From Streptomyces sp. NRRL F-5135 (GTDB lineage: Bacteria > Actinomycetota > Actinomycetes > Streptomycetales > Streptomycetaceae): a DNA stretch of 64,000 bases. The notes under the pieces were generated by a model, which saw only the letters and a list, made by a program, of their open reading frames with translations, was not told the origin of the DNA and ran no database searches. The position numbers were made by a program, and so were the translations under genes. This document shows positions 45,011-54,002 of this stretch, in pieces (position 1 is the stretch's first letter; every line of letters starts with the position of its first letter). The stretch is taken from the NCBI RefSeq assembly GCF_000719775.1, contig NZ_JOHR01000007.1:372001-436000 (forward strand), read 5' to 3'.

Positions 45011-46465
45011 TCAGGCCGACGTGTCCCTCCGCCGCCCGCGCTCCGGTGTGCGGTGCGGCTGCCACGGCCGTACGAGTGCCAGGAAGCAGCCCAGCGATCC
45101 GAGTGCGCTGACCACCTGCACCAGCGCCATCGGCACCGCCGTCTCCTCGCCCGCGATCCCGACGAGCGGTGAGGCGATCGCGCCGATCAGGAACGACGCC
45201 GTACCCACCAGCGCGGACGCCGACCCCGCGGCGTGCGGCGCGCGCAGCAGCGCCGAGGCGTTGGTGTTGGGCATCGCCAGCCCCATCGCGGACATCAGCA
45301 CGAACAGCGCCACCGCGATCGGGAGGAGCCCCACCCGGCCGAACACCCCGGTCGTCATCAGCAGCAGCGCCACCCCGGCGAGGGTGATGACGCAGAGCCC
45401 GAAGCCGAGCACCCGGTCCATGCTGACCCGGCCGACGAGAATCTTGCCGTTGATCTGGCCGACGGCGATCAGACCGATCGAGTTGACGCCGAAGAGCAGG
45501 CTGAACGTCTGCGGGGAGGCGCCGTAGATCTCCTGGACGACGAACGGCGACGCCGAGATGTACGCGAACAGCGCGGCGAACGCGAGGCCGCCCGCCAGCA
45601 GGTAGCCGGTGAAGACCCGGTCGGCGAGCAGTCCGCGCATCGTGCGCAGCGCCTCACCGACCCCGCCGCTGTGCCGCTCCTCCTCCGGCAGCGTCTCGTG
45701 CAGCCACTTCCAGACGACGAACGTCAGGACGGCGCCGATCCCGGTGAGCAGGACGAAGATGCCCCGCCAGTCGGTCAGGCGCAGCACCTGCCCGCCGATC
45801 AGGGGCGCGACGACCGGCGCGACGCCGGAGATCAGCATCAGGGTGGAGAAGAAGCGCGCCATCTCCACGCCGTCGTACAGGTCGCGCACCACCGCCCGGG
45901 CGATCACGATGCCCGCCGCGCCGGCGAGCCCCTGCAGCAGGCGGAAGCCGATGAGCAGTTCGGTGGTGGGGGCCAGGGCGCAGAGGGCGGTGGCGGCGAC
46001 GTACACGACCATGCCGAGCAGCAGCGGCCGGCGCCGTCCCCATCTGTCGCTCATGGGGCCGACCACGATCTGGCCGAGCGCCATGCCGGCGAGGCAGGCG
46101 GTGAGCGTGATCTGGACGGTCGCGGCCGGTGAGCCGAGCGAGCGGGTGACCTCCGGGAGGGCCGGGAGGTACATGTCCATGGAGAGCGGCGGCAGCGCGG
46201 TGAGCCCGCCGAGTATGAGGGTGACGAGCAGCCCGGCGCGACGCGCGGCGACGACAGCGGCGGGGGCCGGCACGGGAGCGGAAGGGGTGGGCGGTGCTTG
46301 GCGCTGTTCCGGCACCTGACCAGCCGTCAGGCCGTGGGTACGGCCGGGCGCGAGGCCGTACGTACGGTCGTCCGTCCGGCCTGGTCCCCGCGTGGGCCCC
46401 GAGCCGCGCCCTTCGGGCGGTATATGTCCTTTACGTCCTTCGGTGGTCTGGCCGCCGTCCGGCAT
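45011..46465 (-). CDS. Bcr/CflA-family MFS drug exporter
   Basis: A 484-residue, 12-helix drug:proton antiporter. The family start SMDMYLPALPEVTRSLGSP is at about 90-110, motif A is GPMSDRWGRRRPLLLGM, and RLLQGLAGAAGIVIARAVVRD fits helix 4. The first 75 residues are Pro/Gly-rich and unusual. ATG 46465 has GGAG six bases upstream; GTG 46315, giving a normal-length protein, is the main alternative. It is divergent from the Gfo/Idh/MocA gene, with under 100 bp between starts. Confidence 0.88.
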   Translation of the reverse strand: MPDGGQTTEGRKGHIPPEGRGSGPTRGPGRTDDRTYGLAPGRTHGLTAGQVPEQRQAPPTPSAPVPAPAAVVAARRAGLLVTLILGGLTALPPLSMDMYLPALPEVTRSLGSPAATVQITLTACLAGMALGQIVVGPMSDRWGRRRPLLLGMVVYVAATALCALAPTTELLIGFRLLQGLAGAAGIVIARAVVRDLYDGVEMARFFSTLMLISGVAPVVAPLIGGQVLRLTDWRGIFVLLTGIGAVLTFVVWKWLHETLPEEERHSGGVGEALRTMRGLLADRVFTGYLLAGGLAFAALFAYISASPFVVQEIYGASPQTFSLLFGVNSIGLIAVGQINGKILVGRVSMDRVLGFGLCVITLAGVALLLMTTGVFGRVGLLPIAVALFVLMSAMGLAMPNTNASALLRAPHAAGSASALVGTASFLIGAIASPLVGIAGEETAVPMALVQVVSALGSLGCFLALVRPWQPHRTPERGRRRDTSA

Positions 46466-46544
46466 TCCTGTCTCCATTATTGTCGAATCCTTACCTATGC
46501 TCTCAGCTCAGCCGGACTGGTCGACACCGTTTATGGGGGCAGCT

Positions 46545-47660
46545 ATGGCAGCGGGAGCGGTTCAGGGAGCACACGGCGAGCCCGTCGTGCGCTGGGGCGT
46601 GCTGGCGACCGGGGGCATAGCCGCGCGGTTCACGGCCGACGTCCGGGAACTGCCGGACGCCGAGATCGTGGCGGTGGCCTCGCGGAGCGAGGCGGCGGCG
46701 CGGGAGTTCGCGGGGCGGTTCGGGATCCCCCGCGCGTACGGCTCCTGGGCCGGACTGTTCGCCGATGCCGAGGTGGACGTGGTGTACGTCGCGACACCGC
46801 ACTCCGCGCACCGGGCCGCCGCCGGCGCCGCCCTGGCGGCGGGAAAGCCGGTGCTGTGCGAGAAGGCGTTCACGCTGGACGCCCGGCAGGCCGGTGAGCT
46901 GGTGGCGCTGGCCCGGGAGCGAGGGCTGTTCCTGATGGAGGCCATGTGGATGTACTGCGATCCGGTCGTCCGGCGGCTGGTGGAGCTGGTGCGGGACGGC
47001 GCGATCGGTGACGTCCGCACGGTCCAGGCGGACTTCGGCCTCGAAGGCCCCTTCGACCCGTACCACCGGCTGCGCGACCCGGCGCTCGGGGGCGGTGCGC
47101 TGCTGGACCTCGGCGTGTATCCGGTGTCGTTCGCGCATCTGCTGCTGGGCGAGCCCGACCGCGTCCAGGCCGACGCCCTGCTCTCGCCCGAGGGCGTCGA
47201 CCTGAACACCGGGATCCTGCTGGGCTGGGACTCGGGCGCGACCGCGCTGCTGAGCTGCTCGCTCACGGCCGGGACGCCGAGGACGGCGACGGTGACGGGC
47301 ACGAAGGGGCGGATCGAGGTGCCGGCGGGCTTCTTCGCCCCGGAACGGTTCACACTGCACCGGGCCGGTGCCGAACCAGAGGAGTTCACGGCGGCCGGGG
47401 TCGCGGGCGGGCCGCAGGTCCTGCACGGCTTGCACGGCTTGCACGGCTTGCAGCACGAGGCGGCGGAGGCGATGCGCTGCCTGCGGGCCGGCGAGACCCA
47501 GTCGCCGCTCGTCCCCCTGGAGGGAACGCTCGCGGTGATGCGCACGCTCGACGCGGTACGGGACCGCATCGGCGTCCGCTACCCCACGGACCGTGACCCC
47601 ACGGACCGTCCGGCCGGGCCCGGCTCCCCCGGCCCGTACGACGCCGTCACACCGGCGTAG
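46545..47660 (+). CDS. Gfo/Idh/MocA-family oxidoreductase
   Basis: A 371-residue NAD(P)-dependent sugar or cyclitol oxidoreductase. The Rossmann part has VRWGVLATGGIAARFTADV and the signature CEKAFTLDARQA, with Lys of EKA as the catalytic residue. GGGALLDLGVYPVSFAH is the C-terminal substrate-domain signature. A His/Gly/Leu triple repeat (HGLHGLHGL, 9-bp DNA repeat) and an extra 40-residue tail are unusual. ATG 46545 has GGGGG upstream; ATG 46533 or 46497 are possible. Resembles dimeric dihydrodiol/xylose dehydrogenases. Confidence 0.88.
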   Translation: MAAGAVQGAHGEPVVRWGVLATGGIAARFTADVRELPDAEIVAVASRSEAAAREFAGRFGIPRAYGSWAGLFADAEVDVVYVATPHSAHRAAAGAALAAGKPVLCEKAFTLDARQAGELVALARERGLFLMEAMWMYCDPVVRRLVELVRDGAIGDVRTVQADFGLEGPFDPYHRLRDPALGGGALLDLGVYPVSFAHLLLGEPDRVQADALLSPEGVDLNTGILLGWDSGATALLSCSLTAGTPRTATVTGTKGRIEVPAGFFAPERFTLHRAGAEPEEFTAAGVAGGPQVLHGLHGLHGLQHEAAEAMRCLRAGETQSPLVPLEGTLAVMRTLDAVRDRIGVRYPTDRDPTDRPAGPGSPGPYDAVTPA

Positions 47661-47865
47661 CGCCTTCTCGCCCCGGCCAGGAGCCGCACGGGCGAAGTCC
47701 ACCACCTGGACGAACTCCGGATGGAGAACGGAGATCGGGGGCAGACCGGACACGGACACCGCTCCCTCCACCGGTTCGGGGCAGTGACACGTACCGGTCA
47801 GCGGTGCTCCCACTCCGACCGGCGGCCGCCTTTCACCGGCCCCGAGCCGGGAGGACCATCAACGG

Positions 47866-48885
47866 GTGTCTGAACTCGAGCCCGAAGAAGCATCCCAGGC
47901 GCGGGAGCCCGTAACGAGGCTGTCCACTGACAGCGTGCCGGCGCGGGACCGGTTTGAGTGGTGGGTACATCGAATACGTCAGGATGTCATGCCCACAGCG
48001 ATGATCAGCGATCACGCCGACCGCTTCCGCGGCAGAGTCGACGTGTCCGACCTGTCCGGCACCACAGTGATGGCCCTCACCTTCTCGCCACTGTCGGGTC
48101 GTCGAAGCCCCGCTCTCATCCGGCATCACGACCCGGAGGACTATTACCTGTTCGTGGTCCACGGCAGCCCGATCAGACTGGAACAGTCCCGCAATGTCAC
48201 ATGCCTCACGGCCGGAGACATGGCCTTGTTCGACACCTCCCACCCGCTGACCGCCGACTTCCTCGACCATGGCCGACAGAAACGTCTGACGCTGATGCGG
48301 CTGCCCAGGGCCTCCCTGCCACTGCGGGGCGATACGGCGGACTGCCTGCTGGGCAGCACTCTCCTCAGGCGAACCCCGACAGGGGCGCTGCTCGGCCAGT
48401 TCCTGTCCGGATTCCGGGAGAACTCCGTCGCGTGCGGCTCGGCGGAACTGCGTCGGCTGGGCCGCATCGGATTCGATCTGGCCGTCACTTTCCTCGCGAG
48501 CCACATCGACGCGCAGCGCACCCTGCCCATGGAAACCCGTGAGCATGTACTGCGCGCACGCATCGAAGCGTTCATCGAACACAACCTCGGCGATCAAGGT
48601 CTACGGCCGGCCACCATTGCCGCGTACCACCACATATCCGTACGCATGCTGCACCAGCTGTTCCAGGGCCAGCCCGAGACGGTCAGTGCGATGATCCGGC
48701 GACGCCGCCTTGAACGGTGCAAGGCCGACCTTCTCAACCCGCGGCTGAGACACCACACGATTGGCGATATCTCCGCCCGGTGGGGATTCCGCCACCCCGC
48801 AGACTTCAGCCGGGCCTTCCGTGCCGCCTACGGCGCGCCGCCCAGGGATCTCAGACACCGGGAATCCCACGGCCCTGGCACCTGA
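47866..48885 (+). CDS. AraC-family regulator (AraC_binding_2 type), first of two modules
   Basis: A 339-residue regulator. The N-terminal beta-rich sensor domain (about 15-200) begins TDSVPARDRFEWWVHRI, the usual pattern for this class. The double-HTH (about 235-330) has LRPATIAAYHHISVRMLHQLFQ and IGDISARWGFRHPADFSRAFRAAYG. GTG 47866 is the start. It lies 130 bp upstream of the gene for a small secreted protein, the same layout as at 52448/53506. Base composition is slightly lower in GC than the flanks. Confidence 0.88.
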   Translation: MSELEPEEASQAREPVTRLSTDSVPARDRFEWWVHRIRQDVMPTAMISDHADRFRGRVDVSDLSGTTVMALTFSPLSGRRSPALIRHHDPEDYYLFVVHGSPIRLEQSRNVTCLTAGDMALFDTSHPLTADFLDHGRQKRLTLMRLPRASLPLRGDTADCLLGSTLLRRTPTGALLGQFLSGFRENSVACGSAELRRLGRIGFDLAVTFLASHIDAQRTLPMETREHVLRARIEAFIEHNLGDQGLRPATIAAYHHISVRMLHQLFQGQPETVSAMIRRRRLERCKADLLNPRLRHHTIGDISARWGFRHPADFSRAFRAAYGAPPRDLRHRESHGPGT

Positions 48886-49015
48886 CCGTGCGCCGCTTGC
48901 CAAGCCTCTCCGCGCTCTGTGCCAACGACTCGAGACACGAGACGCGGCACAGTGAATGCCCAGTAGGCCACAAGGGTCTCACCGAGCCCCTTCCACTCTT
49001 CGCCGAGGAGAAGAC

Positions 49016-49336
49016 GTGCGCACAAAAACGCTCGCCGTGCTGGTGGTTGTCACCGCGGCGCTCGCCGGGCCGGCGGCGGCGACCGCTTCGGCCGCTCCGG
49101 CATCCCTCTACAACTGCACCGCCAAATACGTCGAGGGCAGTCTGGGACACAAGGGAGCGACAGTGACCTGCCAGGGCGGGGCGAACGACTACTTCTTCGC
49201 CTCCATCGACTGTGAAAGGTTCGACAATCACTACGTCTACCACCATGAAGGTCCGGTGGTCCGAGCCGGGCAGACGTCGACGGTGTGGTGCGATCTCAAC
49301 GCCAAGGTGATACGCATCTTTTACACCTCGGCCTGA
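49016..49336 (+). CDS. Small secreted Cys-containing protein
   Basis: A 106-residue preprotein. The signal peptide (1-27, cleaved after ASA) leaves a mature chain of about 79 residues with four Cys (YNCTAKY, VTCQGG, IDCERF, VWCDLN), probably two disulfides, in a beta-rich fold. GTG 49016 has GAGGAG six bases upstream, which rules out the upstream ATG. It resembles small actinobacterial secreted proteins of unknown function. Control by the adjacent AraC-type protein is likely. Confidence 0.78.
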   Translation: MRTKTLAVLVVVTAALAGPAAATASAAPASLYNCTAKYVEGSLGHKGATVTCQGGANDYFFASIDCERFDNHYVYHHEGPVVRAGQTSTVWCDLNAKVIRIFYTSA

Positions 49337-49683
49337 GTCGGTCTCCGAACCGAGGTGTGCCCGACCTCGGCACACCTCGGCTCTCGTCCTCGCGGGCCGT
49401 ACGAACTGCCGGCCTACACGTTGTTGACTCAGCCTCAGTAATGCCTGAGCAAACGAAGGGCCGGGGCCGTCGGCGGCTTCCGTCACCCGGGGGACAGAGA
49501 CGCGTTGAAGATCCTGGCTTACCGGTTGGTCAGGTCCACGAGGACCCCACAGTGCGGGTCGTCCGGTGCGGGCTGGTGGCGTTCCTCCATCCACGCAGGG
49601 CACTTGTTGTGCGGCTGGTTGCGGCAGAAGGCATTGATGACACCAATCGTCTGCCCTCTGCCGACGTCAAGCGCCTGAAAGAC
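49337..49683. other. Stretch with a possible gene remnant
   Basis: No intact gene recognised. On the minus strand, 49519-49665 reads GVINAFCRNQPHNKCPAWM then ERHQPAPDDPHCGVLVDL, which looks like a real Cys/His-containing small protein end, but no start codon lies in this frame before the rnpB terminator. It may be a decayed gene. The rest carries no clear feature. Confidence 0.35.
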
Positions 49684-49721
49684 CGGAAAGGGCCCCCGAC
49701 GCAGGTCAGAGGCCCTTTCCG
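49684..49721 (-). terminator. rnpB terminator hairpin
   Basis: CGGAAAGGGCC and GGCCCTTTCCG form a perfect 11-bp stem with a 16-base loop, 20 bases past the 3' end of RNase P RNA on the minus strand, followed by a short T-containing tail (GTCTTTC). Confidence 0.75.
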
Positions 49722-49740
49722 AGGCAAAGCTGCAGGGCGC

Positions 49741-50149
49741 GGCAGACGAGTCGGGCTGTACGCCGGGTTCTGTCGCCCGGTCGCCTCGCGGCGGCCGGGG
49801 AGACGGCCATCCATCTAGGACCGGCGTTGCCGCCGGCCTCGTGCGGTCCACCCGCGGACTCGGGCGGGCAGCCCTCGGTCGTCCGCGCAGGGCCATCAGC
49901 CGATGGCCCCTCTTGACCTTGCTCCGGGTGGGGTTTACCTAGCCGTCCGAGTCACCTCGGACGCTGGTGGTCTCTTACACCACCGTTTCACCCTTACCGG
50001 AGACCGAAGTCCCCGGCGGTCTGTTTTCTGTGGCACTGTCCCGCGGGTCACCCCGGGTGGGCGTTACCCACCACCCTGCCGTGTGGAGCCCGGACGTTCC
50101 TCGGCAAGATCGGAGATCTTGACGCGGCCGTCCGCCCGGCTCGTCTGCC
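49741..50149 (-). ncRNA. rnpB: RNase P RNA (type A)
   Basis: The catalytic RNA that matures tRNA 5' ends. The minus strand carries the P4 element GAGGAACGTCCGGGCTCC near 50105-50088, ACAGAAAACAGACCGCC with GGTAAGGGTGAAACGG in the middle, and a 3' portion containing GACAGAACCCGGCGTACAG. Ends are set by the P1 helix: 5' GGCAGACGAG at 50149 pairs with 3' CTCGTCTGCC at 49741. About 409 nucleotides, normal for Streptomyces; ends are good to a few bases. Confidence 0.95.
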
Positions 50150-50301
50150 GTGCTGACCATGGTACCCGGCGGGCGGCACCGGCCGTCCCACCCTCGCCCG
50201 GGGCGCCCTGGCGCGGGGCGCCGGTCGCCTACCCTGGCGCGGGGGCCGTGCCCGCCGCCCGGATACCCGTTACCCGTCGTACGCCGTCGAGGAGAACCAC
50301 C

Positions 50302-51108
50302 GTGCTCGTGCTGTTGCCGCCGTCGGAGGGGAAGGCCGCCCCCGGGCGCGGCGCCCCGCTGAAGCCCGAGTCGCTCTCCCTGCCGGGCCTCGCCGAGGCA
50401 AGGGCCGCCGTGCTGGACGAGCTCGTGGAGCTGTGCGCCGCCGACGAGGAGAAGGCGCGGACGGTGCTCGGGCTGAGCGAGGGGCTGCGGGGCGAGATCG
50501 CGAAGAATGCCCGGCTGCGCACCGCCGGCACGCGTCCCGCCGGAGAGATCTACACCGGCGTGCTCTACGACGCGCTGGACCTGGCCACCCTCTCCCCCGC
50601 CGCCCGGCGCCGGGCGGCGGCCTCGCTGCTCGTGTTCTCCGGGCTGTGGGGCGCGGTACGGGTGGGCGACCGCATCCCCTCCTACCGCTGTTCCATGGGG
50701 GTCAGGCTGCCGGGGCTCGGCGCGCTGGGCGCCTACTGGCGTACGCCGATGGCGTCCGTCCTGCCGGAGGCGGCGGGCCGGGGGCTGGTGCTCGACCTGC
50801 GCTCGGCCGCGTACGCCGCCGCCTGGAAGCCGAAGGGCGAACTGGCCGCGCGGACCACGACCGTACGGGTGCTGCACGCGCAGACCGATCCGGTGACCGG
50901 CCTGGAGAAGCGGTCCGTGGTCAGCCACTTCAACAAGGCGACGAAGGGCCGACTGGTACGGGACCTGCTGACGACGGGCGTCCGGCCGAAGGACCCGGCG
51001 GAGCTGGTGGAGGCGCTGCGGGACCTGGGGTACGTGGTGGAGGCGACGGCTCCGGCGAAGGCGGGCCGCACCTGGGCGCTGGACGTGGTGGTCACCGAGA
51101 TCCACTAG
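50302..51108 (+). CDS. yaaA: Peroxide stress protein YaaA/UPF0246 family
   Basis: A 268-residue cytosolic protein of the YaaA family, which in E. coli lowers free iron and limits DNA damage under peroxide stress. The opening VLVLLPPSEGK is the family hallmark, followed by YTGVLYDALDLATL, LLVFSGLWGAVRVGDRIPSYR and KATKGRLVRDLL. GTG 50302 has GAGGAG eight bases upstream. It is divergent from rnpB. The 3' end meets a repeat-like element. Confidence 0.9.
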   Translation: MLVLLPPSEGKAAPGRGAPLKPESLSLPGLAEARAAVLDELVELCAADEEKARTVLGLSEGLRGEIAKNARLRTAGTRPAGEIYTGVLYDALDLATLSPAARRRAAASLLVFSGLWGAVRVGDRIPSYRCSMGVRLPGLGALGAYWRTPMASVLPEAAGRGLVLDLRSAAYAAAWKPKGELAARTTTVRVLHAQTDPVTGLEKRSVVSHFNKATKGRLVRDLLTTGVRPKDPAELVEALRDLGYVVEATAPAKAGRTWALDVVVTEIH

Positions 51109-52177
51109 GGCGTGTTGCGAAAGTAGCGCCGTCCGCCCGAAGGGCGGGGCCGGCGGCGTCTGGTGCGTGCGATCGCAAGGCGGAGGATCGTCCTCGTACT
51201 GGATCGTCGCCCAGGATGCCGAGGCACAGCCCGCTGTTGGCCACCCGCACCCGGTAGCCGCCCGCGACGGGGGTGTCGACCGGCTCGAAACGGAACTGCT
51301 GGGTGGTGCGGTCCGGCTCGCAGGTGGGCCAGGGTTCGAGGAGGTTCCTGACGGCGTGGTTCTCGGCCGTCAGGACCGTGAGGCATCCCTTGCCGTTCTT
51401 GGGGTGGTGCCACTGGATGTAGTTCAACCCGTCGCCGACGCGTTCCAGATAGGTGTGCGGCGGGGTGGCACCGGAGCAGTTCCGCTGGACGGCGACCGCG
51501 CTCTGGTACCGGCCCTTGCGGTCCCGGCCCTCGGTGACGCACAGCGAGGGCGCCCCGGCGGGGCGTATCCGGGACCAGCCCTCGGCGGGGGCCCGGGAGG
51601 CGGCGTCCCCGGGAGTCTCCGGCAGCAGGATCCACGCTCCGAGGAAGATCAGGGCGAGCACCGGCAGCGATACGAGCAGCACTCGGCGCGAGCCGGGGCG
51701 ACGTCCGCCGGGCCGCACCGGCGGAACCCCTGGCTCCGCGCCCGTGGCCGGCAGCGCGGGAGCGGCTTCGGAACCCGGGCCCGTACCGGGAGGTCCGGGA
51801 GGACCGGCCGGTTCGGAACCGGGAGGGTCGGCGGGCGCCGTGGGGACAGCCGGTCCGGCCGGCTCCGGAGCGGCGGCCACGCGTTCCCTGGCCGCCAGCC
51901 ACACGGGCACCTCGTCCGCGTACCCGCAGGCACGGACGAACGCCGCGACCACCTCCGGGCGCGGCAGCGACCGGCGGCGCAGGACGTCGGCCAGGGTGCT
52001 GCGCGCCAGTACCTCACCGCGCTCCGCCGCCCGCTCCTCCAACTGCCGGTACGTCAGACCGGAACGTTCCTTGAGCCGCACCATGCGCGCGACGAATTCC
52101 GTGGCGTCTTCCACCCCGTCCGGTGACACGCCCCCCGAGCCCCCCGAGCCCCCCGGCTTCCCCATGCCGGGCATCAT
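51092..52177 (-). CDS. Membrane-spanning XRE-like HTH / ricin-lectin fusion, C-terminus altered
   Basis: A 361-residue fusion. A cytoplasmic HTH-like domain (about 20-90; MVRLKERSGLTYRQLEERAAERGEVLARSTLADVLRR, one domain) is followed by a Pro/Gly linker, one membrane helix (about 188-208) and an extracytoplasmic ricin-B-like domain with paired Cys (SLCVTEG, QRNCSG, GKGCLTV, PTCEPD, GLCLGIL). After GLCLGILGD the sequence turns into Arg/Ala-rich text read from a repeat-like element, so the lectin domain appears truncated. The start is ambiguous (ATG 52177, 52174 or 52165). Its last 17 bases overlap yaaA. Confidence 0.78.
   Translation of the reverse strand: MMPGMGKPGGSGGSGGVSPDGVEDATEFVARMVRLKERSGLTYRQLEERAAERGEVLARSTLADVLRRRSLPRPEVVAAFVRACGYADEVPVWLAARERVAAAPEPAGPAVPTAPADPPGSEPAGPPGPPGTGPGSEAAPALPATGAEPGVPPVRPGGRRPGSRRVLLVSLPVLALIFLGAWILLPETPGDAASRAPAEGWSRIRPAGAPSLCVTEGRDRKGRYQSAVAVQRNCSGATPPHTYLERVGDGLNYIQWHHPKNGKGCLTVLTAENHAVRNLLEPWPTCEPDRTTQQFRFEPVDTPVAGGYRVRVANSGLCLGILGDDPVRGRSSALRSHAPDAAGPALRADGATFATRPSGSR
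51109..51215. mobile_element. Repeat-like element, possible MITE or IS end
   Basis: Just after yaaA the sequence GGGCGTGTTGCGAAAGTAGC is followed by a CCGCCC-GAA-GGGCGG hairpin (51133-51147) and GCGATCGCAAGGCGGAGGATC. The pattern resembles short dispersed Streptomyces elements recalled from other genomes (not verifiable here). It interrupts the C-terminal codons of the ricin-type gene. No transposase is present. Confidence 0.4.
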
Positions 52178-52447
52178 GACGGCGCCCGGCGCGCAGGACA
52201 ACGCGGAAATCCGCCAACCTCGGCGCTCCGCACGCGGATCCGGACAACCGCTGTGACCAGGCCGGACAGCCGGGCCGCTGTCCGGGACAGCCCGTTCGTG
52301 TTGCGACTGTCCGGGGGTCTCTCGAAGAGTCTTCGGTGGCGCCGGCAGGCCCGTTCGCCCCGCCGGCCGGCCGATGTCCGCAGACACCCGTCAGCCGCGC
52401 GATACGCCGCGATACCCGCAGAAGGAGGGTTCACGCTGTTCCCCACC

Positions 52448-53473
52448 ATGTTCCGAGGCGAGGACGTGTCCACACCGGGGAGTGAGGAATTCCCGGTGGC
52501 TCCACGCACCCTGGGTCTCGGCGCCGTGACCTTGACCGTCCTGCCGTCCTCGGCGGTGTCCGAACGGCGGTCCCCGCCACCGGCCGGCCGGCCCGGCCCG
52601 GCGTCGTACCACGTGGCTCTGTATTCCGGGGAGTTGGCCATCCACGACAGCTCCTTGGCCTGGGCGGCGGCCACCGGACGGGAAGGCTGCTTCCTCGCCC
52701 ACGTCCGCCTCCCGAAAGCCCTGCTGCCGCTGCCCAGGGAGAGAGCCGACAGACTCGTCGGCAGACGGCTGCCCGCGGGCGAGGGCATCGCCGCCCTCGT
52801 CGCGAACGTCCTGGTCGCCCTCGCCTCCGACAGCCGCCCGCCGAGGCCCGCGGACGCCGCCCGGTTGGGCACCGTCGTACTCGAACTGATCACCGCGCTG
52901 TTCGCCCACGAACTGGAGCTGGAGCTGGAGGACGAATCCGGGCATCCGCCCGTCCGGGGGTCGTTGCTGCCGCGGGTCCAGGGCTTCATCCGGAGCCGCC
53001 TGGGCGATCCGGGGCTCTGCCCCGACAGCGTCGCGGCGGCGCACGGGATCTCCACCCGCCATCTCTACAAGGTCTTCCAGGAACACGGGCTGACGGTCGC
53101 CGCCTGGATCCGCCAGAGCCGTCTGGAGCGCTGCCGCCGTGACCTGGGCGATCCGGCGCAGTGCTCCCGGCCGGTCCACGCCGTCGCCGCCCGCTGGGGG
53201 TTCGCCGACGGCGCGCACTTCAGCCGGGCTTTCCGGGCGGCGTACGGGATGCCGCCCCAGGAGTACCGGCTCCGGACCCACGGGCACACCGACCGGCGGC
53301 CATGTCACGCCCCCCGGCCGCCCGCCACCCCCGGAAACCGGCCGCCCGCCGTCCCCGGAAACCCGCCGTATGCGGAAAGGGTCAACAACCGTGCGGGAAT
53401 CGCCAACGACACCCCCGCGCGCGACCGGCAGGCTCGGACCCGCAGCACGGCGGACCCGCATCACGAACCGTGA
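52448..53473 (+). CDS. AraC-family regulator, second of two modules
   Basis: A 341-residue regulator with a shortened sensor domain (about 15-170; FPVAPRTLGLGAVTLTVLPSS; AIHDSSLAWAAATGREG) and a C-terminal double-HTH (about 180-280; SVAAAHGISTRHLYKVFQEHG and VHAVAARWGFADGAHFSRAFRAAYG). A Pro-rich tail of about 60 residues follows. ATG 52448 is a best guess: the SD-like GGAGGG lies 20 bases upstream and a CTG sits at ideal spacing. It precedes a small secreted-protein gene, repeating the 47866/49016 layout. Confidence 0.82.
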   Translation: MFRGEDVSTPGSEEFPVAPRTLGLGAVTLTVLPSSAVSERRSPPPAGRPGPASYHVALYSGELAIHDSSLAWAAATGREGCFLAHVRLPKALLPLPRERADRLVGRRLPAGEGIAALVANVLVALASDSRPPRPADAARLGTVVLELITALFAHELELELEDESGHPPVRGSLLPRVQGFIRSRLGDPGLCPDSVAAAHGISTRHLYKVFQEHGLTVAAWIRQSRLERCRRDLGDPAQCSRPVHAVAARWGFADGAHFSRAFRAAYGMPPQEYRLRTHGHTDRRPCHAPRPPATPGNRPPAVPGNPPYAERVNNRAGIANDTPARDRQARTRSTADPHHEP

Positions 53474-53505
53474 GGCGATCGCCTTCACACAACGGGAGGA
53501 AGCTC

Positions 53506-53892
53506 ATGCGTGTACGTCATGCACTGACCGGCGCGGCGGTGGGAGCCGCGCTCGTCCTGGCGGGAACGCCCGCCACGGCGGCGCCGGCCGCCGTCTCCGG
53601 GGAGTCCGCGGTCACCTGCGGCAACGCCTACTGGCCGCATCAGCCCAATGACGGAACCAGGGGCAGGATCACCAAGTCCAGCAGTGCGGCCGCCCACACC
53701 GGCCCCTACGGCGACTGCACCATCACCGGCTACATCGCACCCAACACCGTCGTCGAGTACGACTGCTACGTCGTCAACGACTACGGGAACACCTGGACCT
53801 GGGTCCGCGTGCCGAACGGCGGCGGCAGCCTCGGCTGGGTCTACGACGCGTACCTGTCGGGCGGGGGCTCCGGCGTGCCCTGCGACAGGTGA
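53506..53892 (+). CDS. Small secreted SH3-like protein
   Basis: A 128-residue preprotein with a signal peptide (1-26, ending TAA/APA) and a mature SH3b-like domain: GDCTITGYIAPNTVVEYDCYVV, TWTWVRVPNGGGSLGWVYDAYL. Four Cys (VTCGNA, GDCTI, YDCYV, VPCDR) probably form two disulfides. Such domains often bind cell wall. GGGAGGAAG precedes the ATG. It lies 32 bp after the AraC gene and is probably controlled by it. Confidence 0.8.
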   Translation: MRVRHALTGAAVGAALVLAGTPATAAPAAVSGESAVTCGNAYWPHQPNDGTRGRITKSSSAAAHTGPYGDCTITGYIAPNTVVEYDCYVVNDYGNTWTWVRVPNGGGSLGWVYDAYLSGGGSGVPCDR

Positions 53893-54002
53893 CGGAGCGC
53901 CGTTCGCGCTGACCATGTGACGGTCGAGGGGGGAAGGGAGACCGTCACGGGTCCTCCGCGCGGCCCGTTCGGGGGGACGGGCCGCGCGGCTCGCCCATGC
54001 TT

